Of a stretch of 64,000 nucleotides of DNA, positions 7,834 through 16,688 are shown in pieces. The notes beneath the pieces were generated by a model, which saw only the letters and a list, made by a program, of their open reading frames with translations, ran no database searches and was not told where the DNA came from. Source of the DNA: Sulfitobacter noctilucae. GTDB taxonomy: Bacteria > Pseudomonadota > Alphaproteobacteria > Rhodobacterales > Rhodobacteraceae. The stretch covers positions 1,364,001-1,428,000 of the forward strand of contig NZ_JASC01000014.1 in assembly GCF_000622365.1 (NCBI RefSeq), written 5' to 3'. The stretch's first letter is position 1. Each line of letters opens with the position of its first letter. The translations under genes and the position numbers were made by a program.

Positions 7834-9318
7834 ATGCCGCCTGCTCATCCTTTTGACACGTCCTATCTGCGCGATGATGGGGACGAGGATAAACTGAAAG
7901 AGGAATGCGGCATATTCGGCGTCATCGGCGTCTCTGATGCGTCGAACTTCGTGGCCCTCGGGCTGCACGCCTTGCAACATCGCGGCCAAGAGGCCGGCGG
8001 CATCGTCAGCCATGACACCGAGGTCGGATTTCAGTCTGCCCGCAAGTTTGGCTATGTGCGCGACAACTTCACGTCAGAGACAGTGATGAAGCACCTGCCC
8101 GGCGAACTGGCCATTGGCCATGTGCGTTACTCTACCGCCGGATCGAAAGGCCAGACCGCGATCCGCGATGTGCAGCCGTTCTTCGGTGAATTTGCCATGG
8201 GTGGTGCCGCAATTGCGCACAACGGCAACATCACCAACGCCAATGCCTTGCGCCGCGAGCTGATCGAGCGTGGCTCGATCTTTCAGTCCTCGTCAGACAG
8301 CGAATGTATCATCCATTTGATGGCCCGGTCGCTACAGCGCAACATCCCCGAGCGGATGGAAGACGCGCTGCGCCGTGTCGAAGGTGCGTTTTCCGTTGTC
8401 GCCATGACCCGCACCAAGCTGATCGGCGTCCGCGATCCCTTGGGCGTGCGGCCGCTGGTGTTGGGCCGTGTTGGCGATGGCTGGGCCCTCAGTTCCGAAA
8501 CCTGTGCGCTGGATATCATCGGTGCCGAGTTCGTGCGCGAGATTGAACCCGGAGAGATGGTTGTCATCAACGATAAGGGCGTCGAATCGCACTTCCCCTT
8601 CCGCCGCCAGAAATCGCGTTTCTGCATTTTCGAACATGTTTATTTCTCGCGGCCCGACAGCATCCTTGGCGGACGTTCGGTCTATGAAACCCGCGAAGCG
8701 ATTGGCCGTGAGCTGGCCAAGGAAAGCCCAGTCGAAGCTGATCTTGTCTGTCCCGTACCTGATTCCGGCACGCCCGCTGCCATCGGTTTCTCGCTCGAAT
8801 CCGGTATTCCCTATGCGATGGGCATCATCCGCAACCAGTACATGGGCCGCACCTTTATCGAACCGACAGAGCAGATCCGCAACATGGGTGTGCGCCTCAA
8901 GCTGAACGTCAACCGCGCGCTGATCAAAGGCAAGCGGGTGATTTTGGTCGATGACAGCGTGGTGCGTGGCACGACCAGTCGCAAAATCAAGGAAATGATC
9001 CTCGATGCCGGTGCGAAGGAAGTCCATTTCCGCATCGCGTCGCCGCCCACCGCCTGGCCCTGCTTTTATGGCGTCGACACACCCCAGCGCGAAAAATTGC
9101 TGGCCGCGACCATGACCGAAGAAGAAATGCGCGATCATCTGAATGTGGACAGCCTCAAGTTCATTTCCCTCGAAGGGCTTTACCGCGCCGTGGGCGAGAC
9201 GGAGGGCCGCAATGCCAAATGCCCGCAATACTGCGATGCCTGTTTTTCCGGTGAATATCCCGTCACCCCCGCCGACCAGCTCGAGCAGGGATTCGAAATG
9301 AAACCCGCAGCGGAATAA
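7834..9318 (+). CDS. purF: Amidophosphoribosyltransferase (PurF)
   Basis: About 494 aa. It catalyses the first committed step of purine synthesis, PRPP plus glutamine to phosphoribosylamine. The catalytic Cys in EECGIFGVIG follows a short N-terminal region that is removed in this class. The PRPP loop is VILVDDSVVRGTTS. Cysteines in RFCIFEHV, WPCFYG and CPQYCDACFSG match the iron-sulfur-ligand positions of the Bacillus-type enzyme, so an oxygen-sensitive [4Fe-4S] form is likely. The start is chosen at ATG 7834 (MPPAHPFD); TTG 7810, ATG 7789 or ATG-containing extensions from 7777 are possible. It stands downstream of cvpA as in other proteobacteria, with a kinase gene inserted. Confidence 0.96.
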   Translation: MPPAHPFDTSYLRDDGDEDKLKEECGIFGVIGVSDASNFVALGLHALQHRGQEAGGIVSHDTEVGFQSARKFGYVRDNFTSETVMKHLPGELAIGHVRYSTAGSKGQTAIRDVQPFFGEFAMGGAAIAHNGNITNANALRRELIERGSIFQSSSDSECIIHLMARSLQRNIPERMEDALRRVEGAFSVVAMTRTKLIGVRDPLGVRPLVLGRVGDGWALSSETCALDIIGAEFVREIEPGEMVVINDKGVESHFPFRRQKSRFCIFEHVYFSRPDSILGGRSVYETREAIGRELAKESPVEADLVCPVPDSGTPAAIGFSLESGIPYAMGIIRNQYMGRTFIEPTEQIRNMGVRLKLNVNRALIKGKRVILVDDSVVRGTTSRKIKEMILDAGAKEVHFRIASPPTAWPCFYGVDTPQREKLLAATMTEEEMRDHLNVDSLKFISLEGLYRAVGETEGRNAKCPQYCDACFSGEYPVTPADQLEQGFEMKPAAE

Positions 9319-9364
9319 AGTCGTTTTCAACGTCTAAGGTCAGTATTCTATGCTACTGTAGCGC

Positions 9365-9787
9365 ATGACAAATGATCCGACGCTCTTCGCCAATCACATC
9401 GCCGACTGGTCCGCGCCCGCGCAGAAGGCTGCGCAAACTTGCCGAGCCCTCTTTGCGCAGATCGCAACGCAGAACGGCATCGGCACAAAAGACGAATCAC
9501 TCAAATGGGGACAATTGTCGTGGCGGCCAGAGCGCCCCCGCACTGGATCGACCCTGCGCATGGTCTGGGCACCAGACACTCCCGATACACTATCGCTCTT
9601 TGTCGATTGCAAAACCGACCTAGCCAGCCGCATGTCGACGCTCTATCCCGATGTAGCAGGCAATGACGGGCGGCGCTGCATCACCTTTGATCTGACAGCC
9701 CCCCTGCCGGAGCAGGCCGTGGCGCATCTGGCGCAGATGACCTTTACCTATCATCTTTCCGCCGATCCGTCGGCCAAACGCCGCTGA
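9365..9787 (+). CDS. DUF1801 domain protein
   Basis: A 140-aa small soluble protein. The ESLKWGQLSW segment (residues about 44-53) is the hallmark of the DUF1801/YdhG-like family, a compact alpha-beta fold of unknown function. The remainder shows no catalytic motif. The start lies 47 bases after purF with no strong ribosome site. It is on the same strand as its neighbours and may be co-transcribed with purF, but the family gives no clue to a link. Confidence 0.72.
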   Translation: MTNDPTLFANHIADWSAPAQKAAQTCRALFAQIATQNGIGTKDESLKWGQLSWRPERPRTGSTLRMVWAPDTPDTLSLFVDCKTDLASRMSTLYPDVAGNDGRRCITFDLTAPLPEQAVAHLAQMTFTYHLSADPSAKRR

Positions 9788-9868
9788 GCAAAAGCACCCC
9801 TCTTTCGGCCTAGATCAGAGCTTGCTAGCCACCGCGCAACGCCCTGCTAAACCCCGAAAGCACCCGCC

Positions 9869-10135
9869 ATGAGCAGCACCGACATCCAAGAACCAACGCC
9901 CGAAAATGTGGCCGATCTGGCCACTGAAACGATATCGCTACCGAAACGCGCCCTGATCGGGATCTTCGGGAGCGAAACAGCACCCGCCGCCCTGATCCGT
10001 GACACGCGCGGTGACATTCACCGTGTCACCCCCGGTGATACCGTCGAAAAACGAACCGTTGCCGCCATCGGCACCGACCGCGTCATCCTTTCCAAAGGCA
10101 GCCGCACGGAAACTCTCCTGTTGCCGCAAAGCTAG
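9869..10135 (+). CDS. Small PilP/GspC-like domain protein
   Basis: An 88-aa protein. The region from residue about 25 (RALIGIFGSETAPAALIR) through a GDTVEKRTVAAIGTDRVIL segment resembles the beta-barrel homology region shared by GspC and PilP, with the pattern of a Gly-Asp turn followed by an Ile-rich strand. No signal peptide or membrane anchor is visible, unlike true GspC/PilP, and no secretion or pilus genes are nearby. Similar stand-alone proteins occur in Rhodobacterales. The assignment is by fold-like pattern only. Confidence 0.55.
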   Translation: MSSTDIQEPTPENVADLATETISLPKRALIGIFGSETAPAALIRDTRGDIHRVTPGDTVEKRTVAAIGTDRVILSKGSRTETLLLPQS

Positions 10136-10176
10136 CGCCTCTTGACCCTTGTGCCGGCAACAGGCACATCCCCCCC

Positions 10177-10812
10177 ATGACAAAAACAGCATTGATCACC
10201 GGCGCCTCGCGCGGTCTGGGTGCCGCACTGGCCGAAGCGCTGGCGCCGACCCACCACATCATCGCAGTGGCCCGCACCACCGGCGCGCTAGAAGAGCTCG
10301 ATGACCGCATTCAGGCCAAAGGCGGTGCCGCCACCCTCGCCCCGATGGACGTCACCAATGCAGATGCCATGGCAACCCTGTGTCGCGGCATCTTTGACCG
10401 CTGGGGCACGCTCGATCTATGGCTCCACACGGCCGTACATGCAGCCCCATTGGCCCCGACCGATCACATCGACGCCAAGGATATGGCCAAGTCCGTCGCC
10501 TGCAACGTTACAGCCACGGCCACACTGATCACCTACATAGCCCCTTTGCTGGGCCAAAGCGGGTCGGCTGTGTTCTTTGACGATCCCCGCGCCGGACAGA
10601 AGTTTTTCGGAAGCTACGCCGCAACCAAGGCCGCGCAAATTGCCCTCGCGCAAAGCTGGGCTACTGAGACCGCATCAATCGGCCCCAAGGTCCATATTAT
10701 GACGCCCGATCCTATGCCCACAGCAACCCGCGCGCGCTTCTTTCCGGGCGAAGATCGCACCCCGCTGGCCGATCCCCACGCACAGGCCGCTGCGGTTTTG
10801 GCGCAACTCTAA
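10177..10812 (+). CDS. Short-chain dehydrogenase/reductase
   Basis: A 211-aa NAD(P)-dependent oxidoreductase. The nucleotide motif TGASRGLG is at residues about 8-15 and the catalytic YAATK at about 150-154. It is shorter than the usual 240-260 aa, missing part of the substrate-binding C-terminus, but both key motifs are intact. No clear ribosome site precedes the ATG at 10177, where only a run of C is seen. The substrate cannot be predicted. A copy of the AT-cored repeat starts 3 bases after its stop. Confidence 0.85.
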   Translation: MTKTALITGASRGLGAALAEALAPTHHIIAVARTTGALEELDDRIQAKGGAATLAPMDVTNADAMATLCRGIFDRWGTLDLWLHTAVHAAPLAPTDHIDAKDMAKSVACNVTATATLITYIAPLLGQSGSAVFFDDPRAGQKFFGSYAATKAAQIALAQSWATETASIGPKVHIMTPDPMPTATRARFFPGEDRTPLADPHAQAAAVLAQL

Positions 10813-10815
10813 CCC

Positions 10816-10839
10816 TTCACCCTTTTAAAAATACCCGAC
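10816..10839 (+). repeat. AT-cored dispersed repeat, copy 1
   Basis: Core CCCTTTTAAAAATACCC preceded by TTCA and followed by GAC. It lies directly behind the SDR stop codon and 54 bases before surE. Identical to copy 3 at 30067-30090 over all 24 bases. Confidence 0.75.
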
Positions 10840-10893
10840 CCCACGCTTGCTGCGGCAAGGCCCCTCACCTATCAAGGCGCAAAGGGGCCAAAC

Positions 10894-11679
10894 ATGCGCA
10901 TATTGATCACCAACGACGACGGCATCACCGCACCGGGGCTGGCCGTGCTTGAACAGATCGCCAGAGATCTTGCCGGACCTAAAGGCGAGGTCTGGGTCGT
11001 GGCCCCGGCGTTCGAGCAATCTGGCGTGGGCCATTGCATCAACTATGTCCATCCTACGATGATCAGCGAAATCAGTCCCCGGCGCTTTGCCGCCGAAGGC
11101 TCTCCGGCTGACTGCGTGCTCGTGGCTCTACATGATCTGATGCGCGACGGTCTGCCCGATCTGGTACTCTCGGGCGTCAATCGCGGCAACAACTCTGCTG
11201 AAAACACGCTTTATTCCGGCACCATCGGTGGCGCAATGGAAGCGGCCCTTCAGGGTCTGCCGGCCATCGCCCTGTCCCAATACTACGGCCCCGGGAACCG
11301 TGATCTGGAGGATTCCTTCGAAGCAGCCGCGACCCATGGCGGCGATGTGATCCGCCGCATCCTGGCTGCCACCCCATCCGAGACCGCAGACTACCGCCTG
11401 TTCTACAATGTCAACTTCCCTCCCGTGGCCGCCTCTGATGTGCAGGGCATTAAACTCGCCCCACAGGGCCGCCGCCCCGGCGTGGTCTTCGGGACCGAGC
11501 CCCATACAGCGCCCTCGGGCCGACGGTTCTCCTGGATCAAGGGCGGCGATCAGCAGGTGATGACAGCCCCTGGCTCCGACGCCGCCGTCAATCTCGAAGG
11601 CTACATCTCGGTCACGCCGATGAGGGCCGATCTCACAGCGCATGAGATGATGGACAGCCTTGCGGGAATTGCCACATGA
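10894..11679 (+). CDS. surE: 5'/3'-nucleotidase SurE
   Basis: A 261-aa metal-dependent phosphatase acting on nucleoside monophosphates. The N-terminal [16 protein letters not shown] carries the metal-binding Asp pair, and [18 protein letters not shown] (about 90-107) is the second signature with the metal-binding Asn and catalytic Ser. The ATG follows AAGGGG. Its stop overlaps the pcm start (ATGA). The surE-pcm-nlpD order is widely conserved in proteobacteria and is linked to stationary-phase survival in enterics, though rpoS does not follow here. Confidence 0.96.
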   Translation: MRILITNDDGITAPGLAVLEQIARDLAGPKGEVWVVAPAFEQSGVGHCINYVHPTMISEISPRRFAAEGSPADCVLVALHDLMRDGLPDLVLSGVNRGNNSAENTLYSGTIGGAMEAALQGLPAIALSQYYGPGNRDLEDSFEAAATHGGDVIRRILAATPSETADYRLFYNVNFPPVAASDVQGIKLAPQGRRPGVVFGTEPHTAPSGRRFSWIKGGDQQVMTAPGSDAAVNLEGYISVTPMRADLTAHEMMDSLAGIAT

Positions 11680-12332
11680 CCGAAGAGGCCGACGCAGGCG
11701 CGGAACGCAAGATGCAGTTCCTCTATGCCCTGCGTTCCAAAGGGGTGACCGACAATCGCGTATTGGGCGCGATGGAAAGCGTTGATCGCGGTCCCTTCAT
11801 CACCGGCCTTTTTGCTGAACGCGCCTATGAAGACATGCCGCTGCCGATTGCCTGCGGGCAAACCATCAGCCAGCCCTCGGTGGTGGGCCTGATGACCCAG
11901 GCTCTCGAAATCTCACCGCGCGACAAGGTGCTCGAAATCGGCACCGGATCAGGCTATCAGGCCGCAATCCTCAGCAAACTGGCCCGCCGCGTCTATACGA
12001 TCGACCGTCATCGCCGTCTGGTACAGGAAGCGCGGCAGATCTTTGCGGACCTTGATCTGAACAACATCACCGCCATTACGGGCGACGGTAGCTATGGCCT
12101 TGAAGAACAGGCCCCCTTTGACCGCATCATTGTGACCGCTGCGGCCGAAGACCCCCCCGGTCCGCTCCTCGCGCAGCTCAAGGAAGGCGGCATTATGGTC
12201 CTGCCGGTCGGCCAATCTGATGCCGTTCAACATCTAATCCGTGTCCGGAAAACATCGGATGGGCTGGAATATGACGAAATGCGCGCCGTGCGCTTTGTTC
12301 CGCTGCTCGAGGGCTTGGGCAAAGACACCTGA
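11676..12332 (+). CDS. pcm: Protein-L-isoaspartate O-methyltransferase
   Basis: A 218-aa SAM-dependent repair enzyme that methylates L-isoaspartyl residues in aged proteins. [13 protein letters not shown] (about 62-74) is the PCMT signature and [13 protein letters not shown] (about 86-98) the SAM-binding motif I. It overlaps surE by four bases, so translation is coupled. It is followed after 63 bases by the NlpD-type lipoprotein, completing the classical trio. Confidence 0.96.
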   Translation: MTEEADAGAERKMQFLYALRSKGVTDNRVLGAMESVDRGPFITGLFAERAYEDMPLPIACGQTISQPSVVGLMTQALEISPRDKVLEIGTGSGYQAAILSKLARRVYTIDRHRRLVQEARQIFADLDLNNITAITGDGSYGLEEQAPFDRIIVTAAAEDPPGPLLAQLKEGGIMVLPVGQSDAVQHLIRVRKTSDGLEYDEMRAVRFVPLLEGLGKDT

Positions 12333-12395
12333 TGGGGTATCATTCCGGCCAAATTCCGGGATACACGGAAACGGCAGTGTGATGAGGTCAAGCAG

Positions 12396-13634
12396 ATGAA
12401 TTTTTCCACAATCAAAACCCGCGCCCGTTTGAGCCTTGCGGCAGGAACCAGCGCGATGGTGCTCGTCGCATGTGGCGGACAACCGCTTGATTTCGATTTG
12501 CGCGGGTTGGGCGGTGGGTTCAGCACCGCTGAAGCCGCAACCGGCCCGCTTGCCGAGCGCCCGAACCCGGACAACCGCGGCGTCATCTCCTATCCGAATT
12601 ATCAGGTCGCCGTGGCCCGACGCGGCGATACGCTTAATGACGTGGCAACCCGTGTCGGAGTGGATGTGGCAAGCCTGGTACGGTTCAACGGCATTGATGC
12701 AGATGTGCCCCTGCGCAAGGATGAAATTATCGCCCTGCCCACCCGCGTCGCCGAACCTTCGCCCGCCACCGGTGCCGCCAGCACCGGCCCGATCCAGCCC
12801 GTGGACATCACCAGCCTTGCCGGCAATGCCATCGACCGTGCACCGGAAACGCCGGGCGTACAAACCGCAGCCCTGCCGCCCGTCACCGGCGCAACGGCAC
12901 CGACACAGGCGCAAAGCGGCAAGGAACCGATCCGTCACAAGGTCGAACGCGGCGAAACCGCCTATACCATTGCGCGTCTTTACAATGTTCCTGTCGCGGC
13001 ACTGGCCGAATGGAACGGCCTTGGCGCGAATTTCGCAATCCGCGAGGGGCAGTTCCTGCTTATCCCCGTGCCACAGCAAAACCCGCCTGCCCGCGCCGCC
13101 GCACCAGCCCAGACCGCTGCGGTGCCGACACCTGCGCCCGGCGCTGGCTCGCCTACGCCGACACCTCCCTCCGCGGCCAAACCGCTGCCACAGGACGATA
13201 CGGCCAAGCCACTCCCGACAGACACCGGGGCTGCCCCCGCCGCGCCGGTTGCGGATGTGGGCCGCACCACCAAGCCGGCAAAAGCGACCAAGATGGTCAT
13301 TCCCGTTCAAGGCAGCATCATCCGCAGCTACGCCAAGGGCCGCAACGAAGGCATCAACATCAAAGCCGCCGCCGGTGCGCCCGTGAAAGCTGCGGACAGC
13401 GGTACAGTGGCCGCAATCACCAAAAGCGCAGAGGGCGTGCCCATCGTCGTGGTCCGCCATGCGGGCAACTTGCTGACAGTCTATGCAAATGTCACCGATG
13501 TGAGCGTGGCCAAGGGCGACAGTGTCGGCCGGGGCCAGCAAATTGCCAAACTTCGCAGCGGCGATGATGCCTATGTGCATTTCGAGGTACGCCAGGGCTT
13601 TGACAGCGTCGACCCCGCACCCTTTATTGAATAA
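12396..13634 (+). CDS. nlpD: NlpD-like LysM/M23 lipoprotein (amidase activator type)
   Basis: A 412-aa outer-membrane-type lipoprotein. The lipobox is LVAC near residue 26 after a signal peptide. Two LysM peptidoglycan-binding modules are at about 68-117 and 182-228, then a long Pro/Ala-rich linker, and an M23 (LytM) domain at about 295-410. The usual metal ligands are lost: NEGINIKA stands where active enzymes have His-x3-Asp, and VHFEVR keeps only part of the HxH. This matches NlpD/EnvC, which activate amidases instead of cutting peptidoglycan. A GAGG ribosome site precedes the ATG. It is the third gene of surE-pcm-nlpD. Confidence 0.9.
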   Translation: MNFSTIKTRARLSLAAGTSAMVLVACGGQPLDFDLRGLGGGFSTAEAATGPLAERPNPDNRGVISYPNYQVAVARRGDTLNDVATRVGVDVASLVRFNGIDADVPLRKDEIIALPTRVAEPSPATGAASTGPIQPVDITSLAGNAIDRAPETPGVQTAALPPVTGATAPTQAQSGKEPIRHKVERGETAYTIARLYNVPVAALAEWNGLGANFAIREGQFLLIPVPQQNPPARAAAPAQTAAVPTPAPGAGSPTPTPPSAAKPLPQDDTAKPLPTDTGAAPAAPVADVGRTTKPAKATKMVIPVQGSIIRSYAKGRNEGINIKAAAGAPVKAADSGTVAAITKSAEGVPIVVVRHAGNLLTVYANVTDVSVAKGDSVGRGQQIAKLRSGDDAYVHFEVRQGFDSVDPAPFIE

Positions 13635-13945
13635 TGCGGCATCCGTATGAACAAAGATACACGCGCAGGTTCAATTCGCGATAAAATAACCCAGAAATTA
13701 TCCAGTTTGCGCCTTATTCAATCTAATGCCGCCACATCTTCGCCATGTTTCGGGATTAGAAACAATGCAAGCGTTTAGGTTCCATTGATCAAGCTCTCTC
13801 GGGAGCAGCGTAAAAAAGGGCACCGATCTCAGCGGTACCCTGCCCGGCCTGCATACCTCATGTCGTTGCAGGCACGACGGCGAACACATGCGACGGCCCC
13901 CTCCAGCCGTCGCATGGCGCAGTCCCTACAAATGAGATGCCTTCT
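13635..13945. other. Gene-free gap between nlpD and the DUF815 ATPase gene
   Basis: A 311-base convergent gap. No tRNA, small RNA or credible ORF is recognised. The only structure seen is the inverted repeat at 13887-13916. Confidence 0.6.
13887..13916. terminator. Hairpin between convergent genes
   Basis: CATGCGACGGC (13887-13897) and GCCGTCGCATG (13906-13916) form an 11-bp perfect stem with an 8-base loop. It is placed 30 bases past the end of the minus-strand ATPase gene and 253 past nlpD. There is no T-run on either side, so it is terminator-like but unproven. Confidence 0.5.
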
Positions 13946-14794
13946 TCAGCGCAATGCCACGCCTTTGCGCCCTGCCAAATCAGTGAAGTACTGCCACGCC
14001 ACCCGGCCCGACCGCGAGCCGCGCGTGGCCTGCCATTCGATGGCCTCGGCCCGCAGGGTTTCATCGTCAATCTGCACGCCATGCGCATCGCAATAGCCCC
14101 GGATCATCGCCAGATACTGGTCCTGATCGCAGGCGTGAAATCCCAGCCACAGCCCGAAGCGGTCCGAAAGAGAGACTTTTTCTTCCACCGCTTCGGCCGG
14201 GTTGATGGCCGAACCGCGCTCGTTCTCGATCATATCACGGGGCATCAGATGTCGCCGGTTCGATGTGGCATAAAGTACCACATTCTCTGGCCGCCCTTCG
14301 ATGCCGCCGTCCAGCACCGCCTTGAGTGACTTGTAATGCGCATCATCATGGCCAAAGCTCAGATCATCGCAGAACAGGATAAACCGTTGTGACGCGCCGC
14401 GCAAAAGGTTCAGCAACCGCCCCACCGAAGGCAGATCCTCTCGCTGAAGTTCAACGATCCGCAAAGCTTCATGCGTTGCGCAAACATCCGCATGGATCGC
14501 CTTGACAAGGCTGGATTTTCCCATACCCCGCGCGCCCCACAAAAGTGCATTATTCGCGGGCAATCCTGCAGCAAACTGGCGCGTGTTCTGCACCAAGGTA
14601 TCGCGGGCACGCTCAACCCCCACAAGCAAATCCAAAGCCACGCGCGACACTTCGGCCACCGGCTCCAGCCGGTCCGGCTCCGTATGCCAGACAAAGGCTG
14701 TCGCGGCATCAAAGTCGGGTGCCGCCAAAGGCACCGGCGACATACGCTCAAGTGCCGCTGCAATGCGGTCCATCGGATCGTCGATCATCGGCAT
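13946..14794 (-). CDS. DUF815 family AAA-type ATPase
   Basis: A 282-aa ATPase of the DUF815 family. Walker A is ALLWGARGMGKSSLV (about 85-99), Walker B is ILFCDDLSF (about 140-148). The N-terminal 60 residues are helical and the C-terminus ends in an Arg/Lys-rich patch. Relatives are predicted AAA+ proteins of unknown cellular role. It overlaps the tatC stop by one base (TAATG), so it is the last gene of a tatA-tatB-tatC-ATPase unit, which suggests, without proving, a role near protein export or the envelope. Confidence 0.82.
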   Translation of the reverse strand: MPMIDDPMDRIAAALERMSPVPLAAPDFDAATAFVWHTEPDRLEPVAEVSRVALDLLVGVERARDTLVQNTRQFAAGLPANNALLWGARGMGKSSLVKAIHADVCATHEALRIVELQREDLPSVGRLLNLLRGASQRFILFCDDLSFGHDDAHYKSLKAVLDGGIEGRPENVVLYATSNRRHLMPRDMIENERGSAINPAEAVEEKVSLSDRFGLWLGFHACDQDQYLAMIRGYCDAHGVQIDDETLRAEAIEWQATRGSRSGRVAWQYFTDLAGRKGVALR

Positions 14795-15672
14795 TACTTC
14801 AGATCATCCTCGTCTTCGTCGAATTCCGCCAAAAGCGCGTCTTCGTCATCGTAATAACCTTCGGCCCGCAGCTTTTCTTCGCGCTTGCGCTCCACACGTT
14901 TGACCAGCTGAATCGAGATCTCATAAAGCCCGTACACCACCACAAACAGGATCACCTGCGTGATCACATCTGGCGGTGTCACCAGCGCGGCCAGCACCAG
15001 AATGGCGACCATCGCGTATTTGCGCACGTTGCCCAGACCCTCAGCGCTGACCAGCCCGGCCTTGCCCATCAAGGTCAGCAAAACCGGCAGCTGGAAACAC
15101 AGACCGAAAGCCACGATAAACTTGATTGTCAGGCTCAGGTATTCCTGCGCCGATCCCTGAAAGGCAATCGCCGCCACACCGTTGTCCACGACCGTGGCGT
15201 TCGATCCTGTCAACGATCCTTGCTGGAAGCCCAGAAAGAAGTCGAACGCCAGCGGGGTCACCACATAGAAGGCAAAAGCCGCACCGATAAAGAACATGAG
15301 GGGCGAAGAAATCAAAAAGGGTAGAAAGGCACCCTTCTCGTTCTTGTAAAGCCCCGGTGCCACAAACCGCCACAGCTGGTAGCTGATGTAGGGAAAGCCC
15401 AGCACCAACCCGCCCAGCAAAGAGATCGAGATGGCGACAAAGAAACCTTCCTGCAGCTTGATCAGGATCAGCCCGCAATCTTCCTGCCCCCGCTCGGCCA
15501 TGGCAGAACACAATGGATTGGTCAAAAAGTTGAAAATGGGGTTCCAGACCGTAAAACAGATCACCATCCCGATAATAAAAGCGATCACCGAATGGATCAG
15601 CCGCGTGCGCAACTCTGCCAAATGCTCAATCAGCGGTGCTGCGCTGTCGTCAATATCGTCCGTAGCGCTCAT
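14794..15672 (-). CDS. tatC: Sec-independent translocase TatC
   Basis: A 292-aa inner membrane protein, the twin-arginine signal receptor of the Tat translocase. Six membrane helices are visible. [12 protein letters not shown] (about 19-30) is the conserved N-terminal motif that contacts signal peptides. A soluble loop of about 25 residues between early helices is longer than in E. coli, and the last 30 residues are an acidic tail ([16 protein letters not shown]). The start lies 3 bases beyond the tatB stop and the stop overlaps the ATPase gene. Confidence 0.95.
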   Translation of the reverse strand: MSATDDIDDSAAPLIEHLAELRTRLIHSVIAFIIGMVICFTVWNPIFNFLTNPLCSAMAERGQEDCGLILIKLQEGFFVAISISLLGGLVLGFPYISYQLWRFVAPGLYKNEKGAFLPFLISSPLMFFIGAAFAFYVVTPLAFDFFLGFQQGSLTGSNATVVDNGVAAIAFQGSAQEYLSLTIKFIVAFGLCFQLPVLLTLMGKAGLVSAEGLGNVRKYAMVAILVLAALVTPPDVITQVILFVVVYGLYEISIQLVKRVERKREEKLRAEGYYDDEDALLAEFDEDEDDLK

Positions 15673-15675
15673 GCT

Positions 15676-16263
15676 CTATTCTTTCTTCGCCGCTGCCTTC
15701 TTGGCTGGCGCTTTCTTGGCCGCTGGGGCTTTCTTCGGGGCTGCCTTCGCCGGGGCCTTCTTGCCTGCGGGTTTTGCCGCTGCAGCCTTTTTCGGTGCCG
15801 CTTTCTTTGGCGCGACTGGCGTATCCGGCTTCAAAGCCGCCTCTGCCGCCACAGCCCGCGCCTCTGCCTCTGCCGCCTCGCGTTTCAACCGTTCCGCCCC
15901 GGACCGCGCCGAACTTGCCTGAACCTTTTTAAAGTCCTCGGCCTTCTTCGCTGCCAGCTTGCCGGTTTCGCTTTCCGGATCCAGATCGGTCAGTGATTTG
16001 GTCGCGGATTTGACGCTGTCCATTGCGCTGCCGACAGGGTTGGTCGCCACCTTGAGCGATTTGTTGATCGAGGTAGACATCTCGCGCATGCCGCTCTCGT
16101 CAGCCGCGTCGTTCATTGCACTCGAGAACTCGCGGGCCATGCCCTTGGCCTTGCCCACAAACTGCCCGACCTTGCGAAACATCATCGGAAGGTCTTTGGG
16201 CCCGACGACAATCAGGGCCACGATCCCAATAAGCAGTAATTCGGTCCAACCCAGATCGAACAC
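15676..16263 (-). CDS. tatB: Tat translocase subunit TatB with Lys/Ala-rich tail
   Basis: A 195-aa protein. [21 protein letters not shown] is the single N-terminal membrane helix, with the conserved Glu at position 8, followed by a Gly-Pro hinge and an amphipathic helix (about 22-60). The remainder is charged, and residues about 145-195 form repeated Lys-Lys-Ala-Pro-Ala blocks like histone-H1 tails. E. coli TatB is 171 aa and lacks such repeats. It lies between tatA (3-base gap) and tatC (3-base gap). Confidence 0.92.
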   Translation of the reverse strand: MFDLGWTELLLIGIVALIVVGPKDLPMMFRKVGQFVGKAKGMAREFSSAMNDAADESGMREMSTSINKSLKVATNPVGSAMDSVKSATKSLTDLDPESETGKLAAKKAEDFKKVQASSARSGAERLKREAAEAEARAVAAEAALKPDTPVAPKKAAPKKAAAAKPAGKKAPAKAAPKKAPAAKKAPAKKAAAKKE

Positions 16264-16266
16264 GGC

Positions 16267-16518
16267 TTATACCTGCGTCTTGTCGGACTTCAGGTCGGTC
16301 TTGGGGTGCGTGCCTGTGTCGGTGTGCGATGGCAGCTCGGCGCTCTCGATCTCGCTGGCTTTCGTCACATCCTCGTCGCCCTCGCTCACGCCTTTCTTGA
16401 AGCTGGTGATGCCCTTGCCGACCTCACCCATCAGGCTGGAAATCTTGCCACGGCCAAAAAGCACCAGAACCACGACCGCAATCAGCAGCAGGCCCGGCAA
16501 TCCAATATTATTCAACAT
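16267..16518 (-). CDS. tatA: Tat translocase subunit TatA
   Basis: An 83-aa pore-forming subunit. An N-terminal membrane helix ([19 protein letters not shown]) is followed by the amphipathic helix [19 protein letters not shown] and a short polar tail. The FGRGK hinge is typical of TatA. ATG 16518 follows GGGAGA; an upstream in-frame ATG at 16548 would add ten unusual residues. First gene of the tat unit; its promoter must lie in the 170-base gap shared with the divergent WYL regulator. Confidence 0.93.
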   Translation of the reverse strand: MLNNIGLPGLLLIAVVVLVLFGRGKISSLMGEVGKGITSFKKGVSEGDEDVTKASEIESAELPSHTDTGTHPKTDLKSDKTQV

Positions 16519-16663
16519 CTCACGTCTCCCATAGGTCAAAGCAGGCAAGCCCGCATATCGTCAGCTTCTTCTTAGGAAATCACCCGGCGCGCGCAAAGCC
16601 CCAAAGGCCAGCGCAGTCCGATCTCGCCACTTGAAGAGCAATAGAATCTCACCTTGCCGCACC

Positions 16664-16687
16664 CTCCTGACAGGTTTATGTCAGGAG
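16664..16687 (+). promoter_or_regulatory. Palindrome covering the ribosome site of the WYL regulator
   Basis: CTCCTGACA (16664-16672) and TGTCAGGAG (16679-16687) are perfect 9-base arms around 6 bases, ending one base before the regulator's ATG. The right arm contains the ribosome site AGGAG. The symmetry suits a dimeric HTH regulator, most simply self-repression; as RNA, the same arms would hide the ribosome site. Confidence 0.7.
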
Positions 16688-16688
16688 C

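Noticed and set aside
12234-13580. A 448-codon minus-strand open frame opposite nlpD
   Set aside because: It is the antisense shadow of the LysM/M23 gene, Arg/Cys/Gly-rich with no family resemblance.
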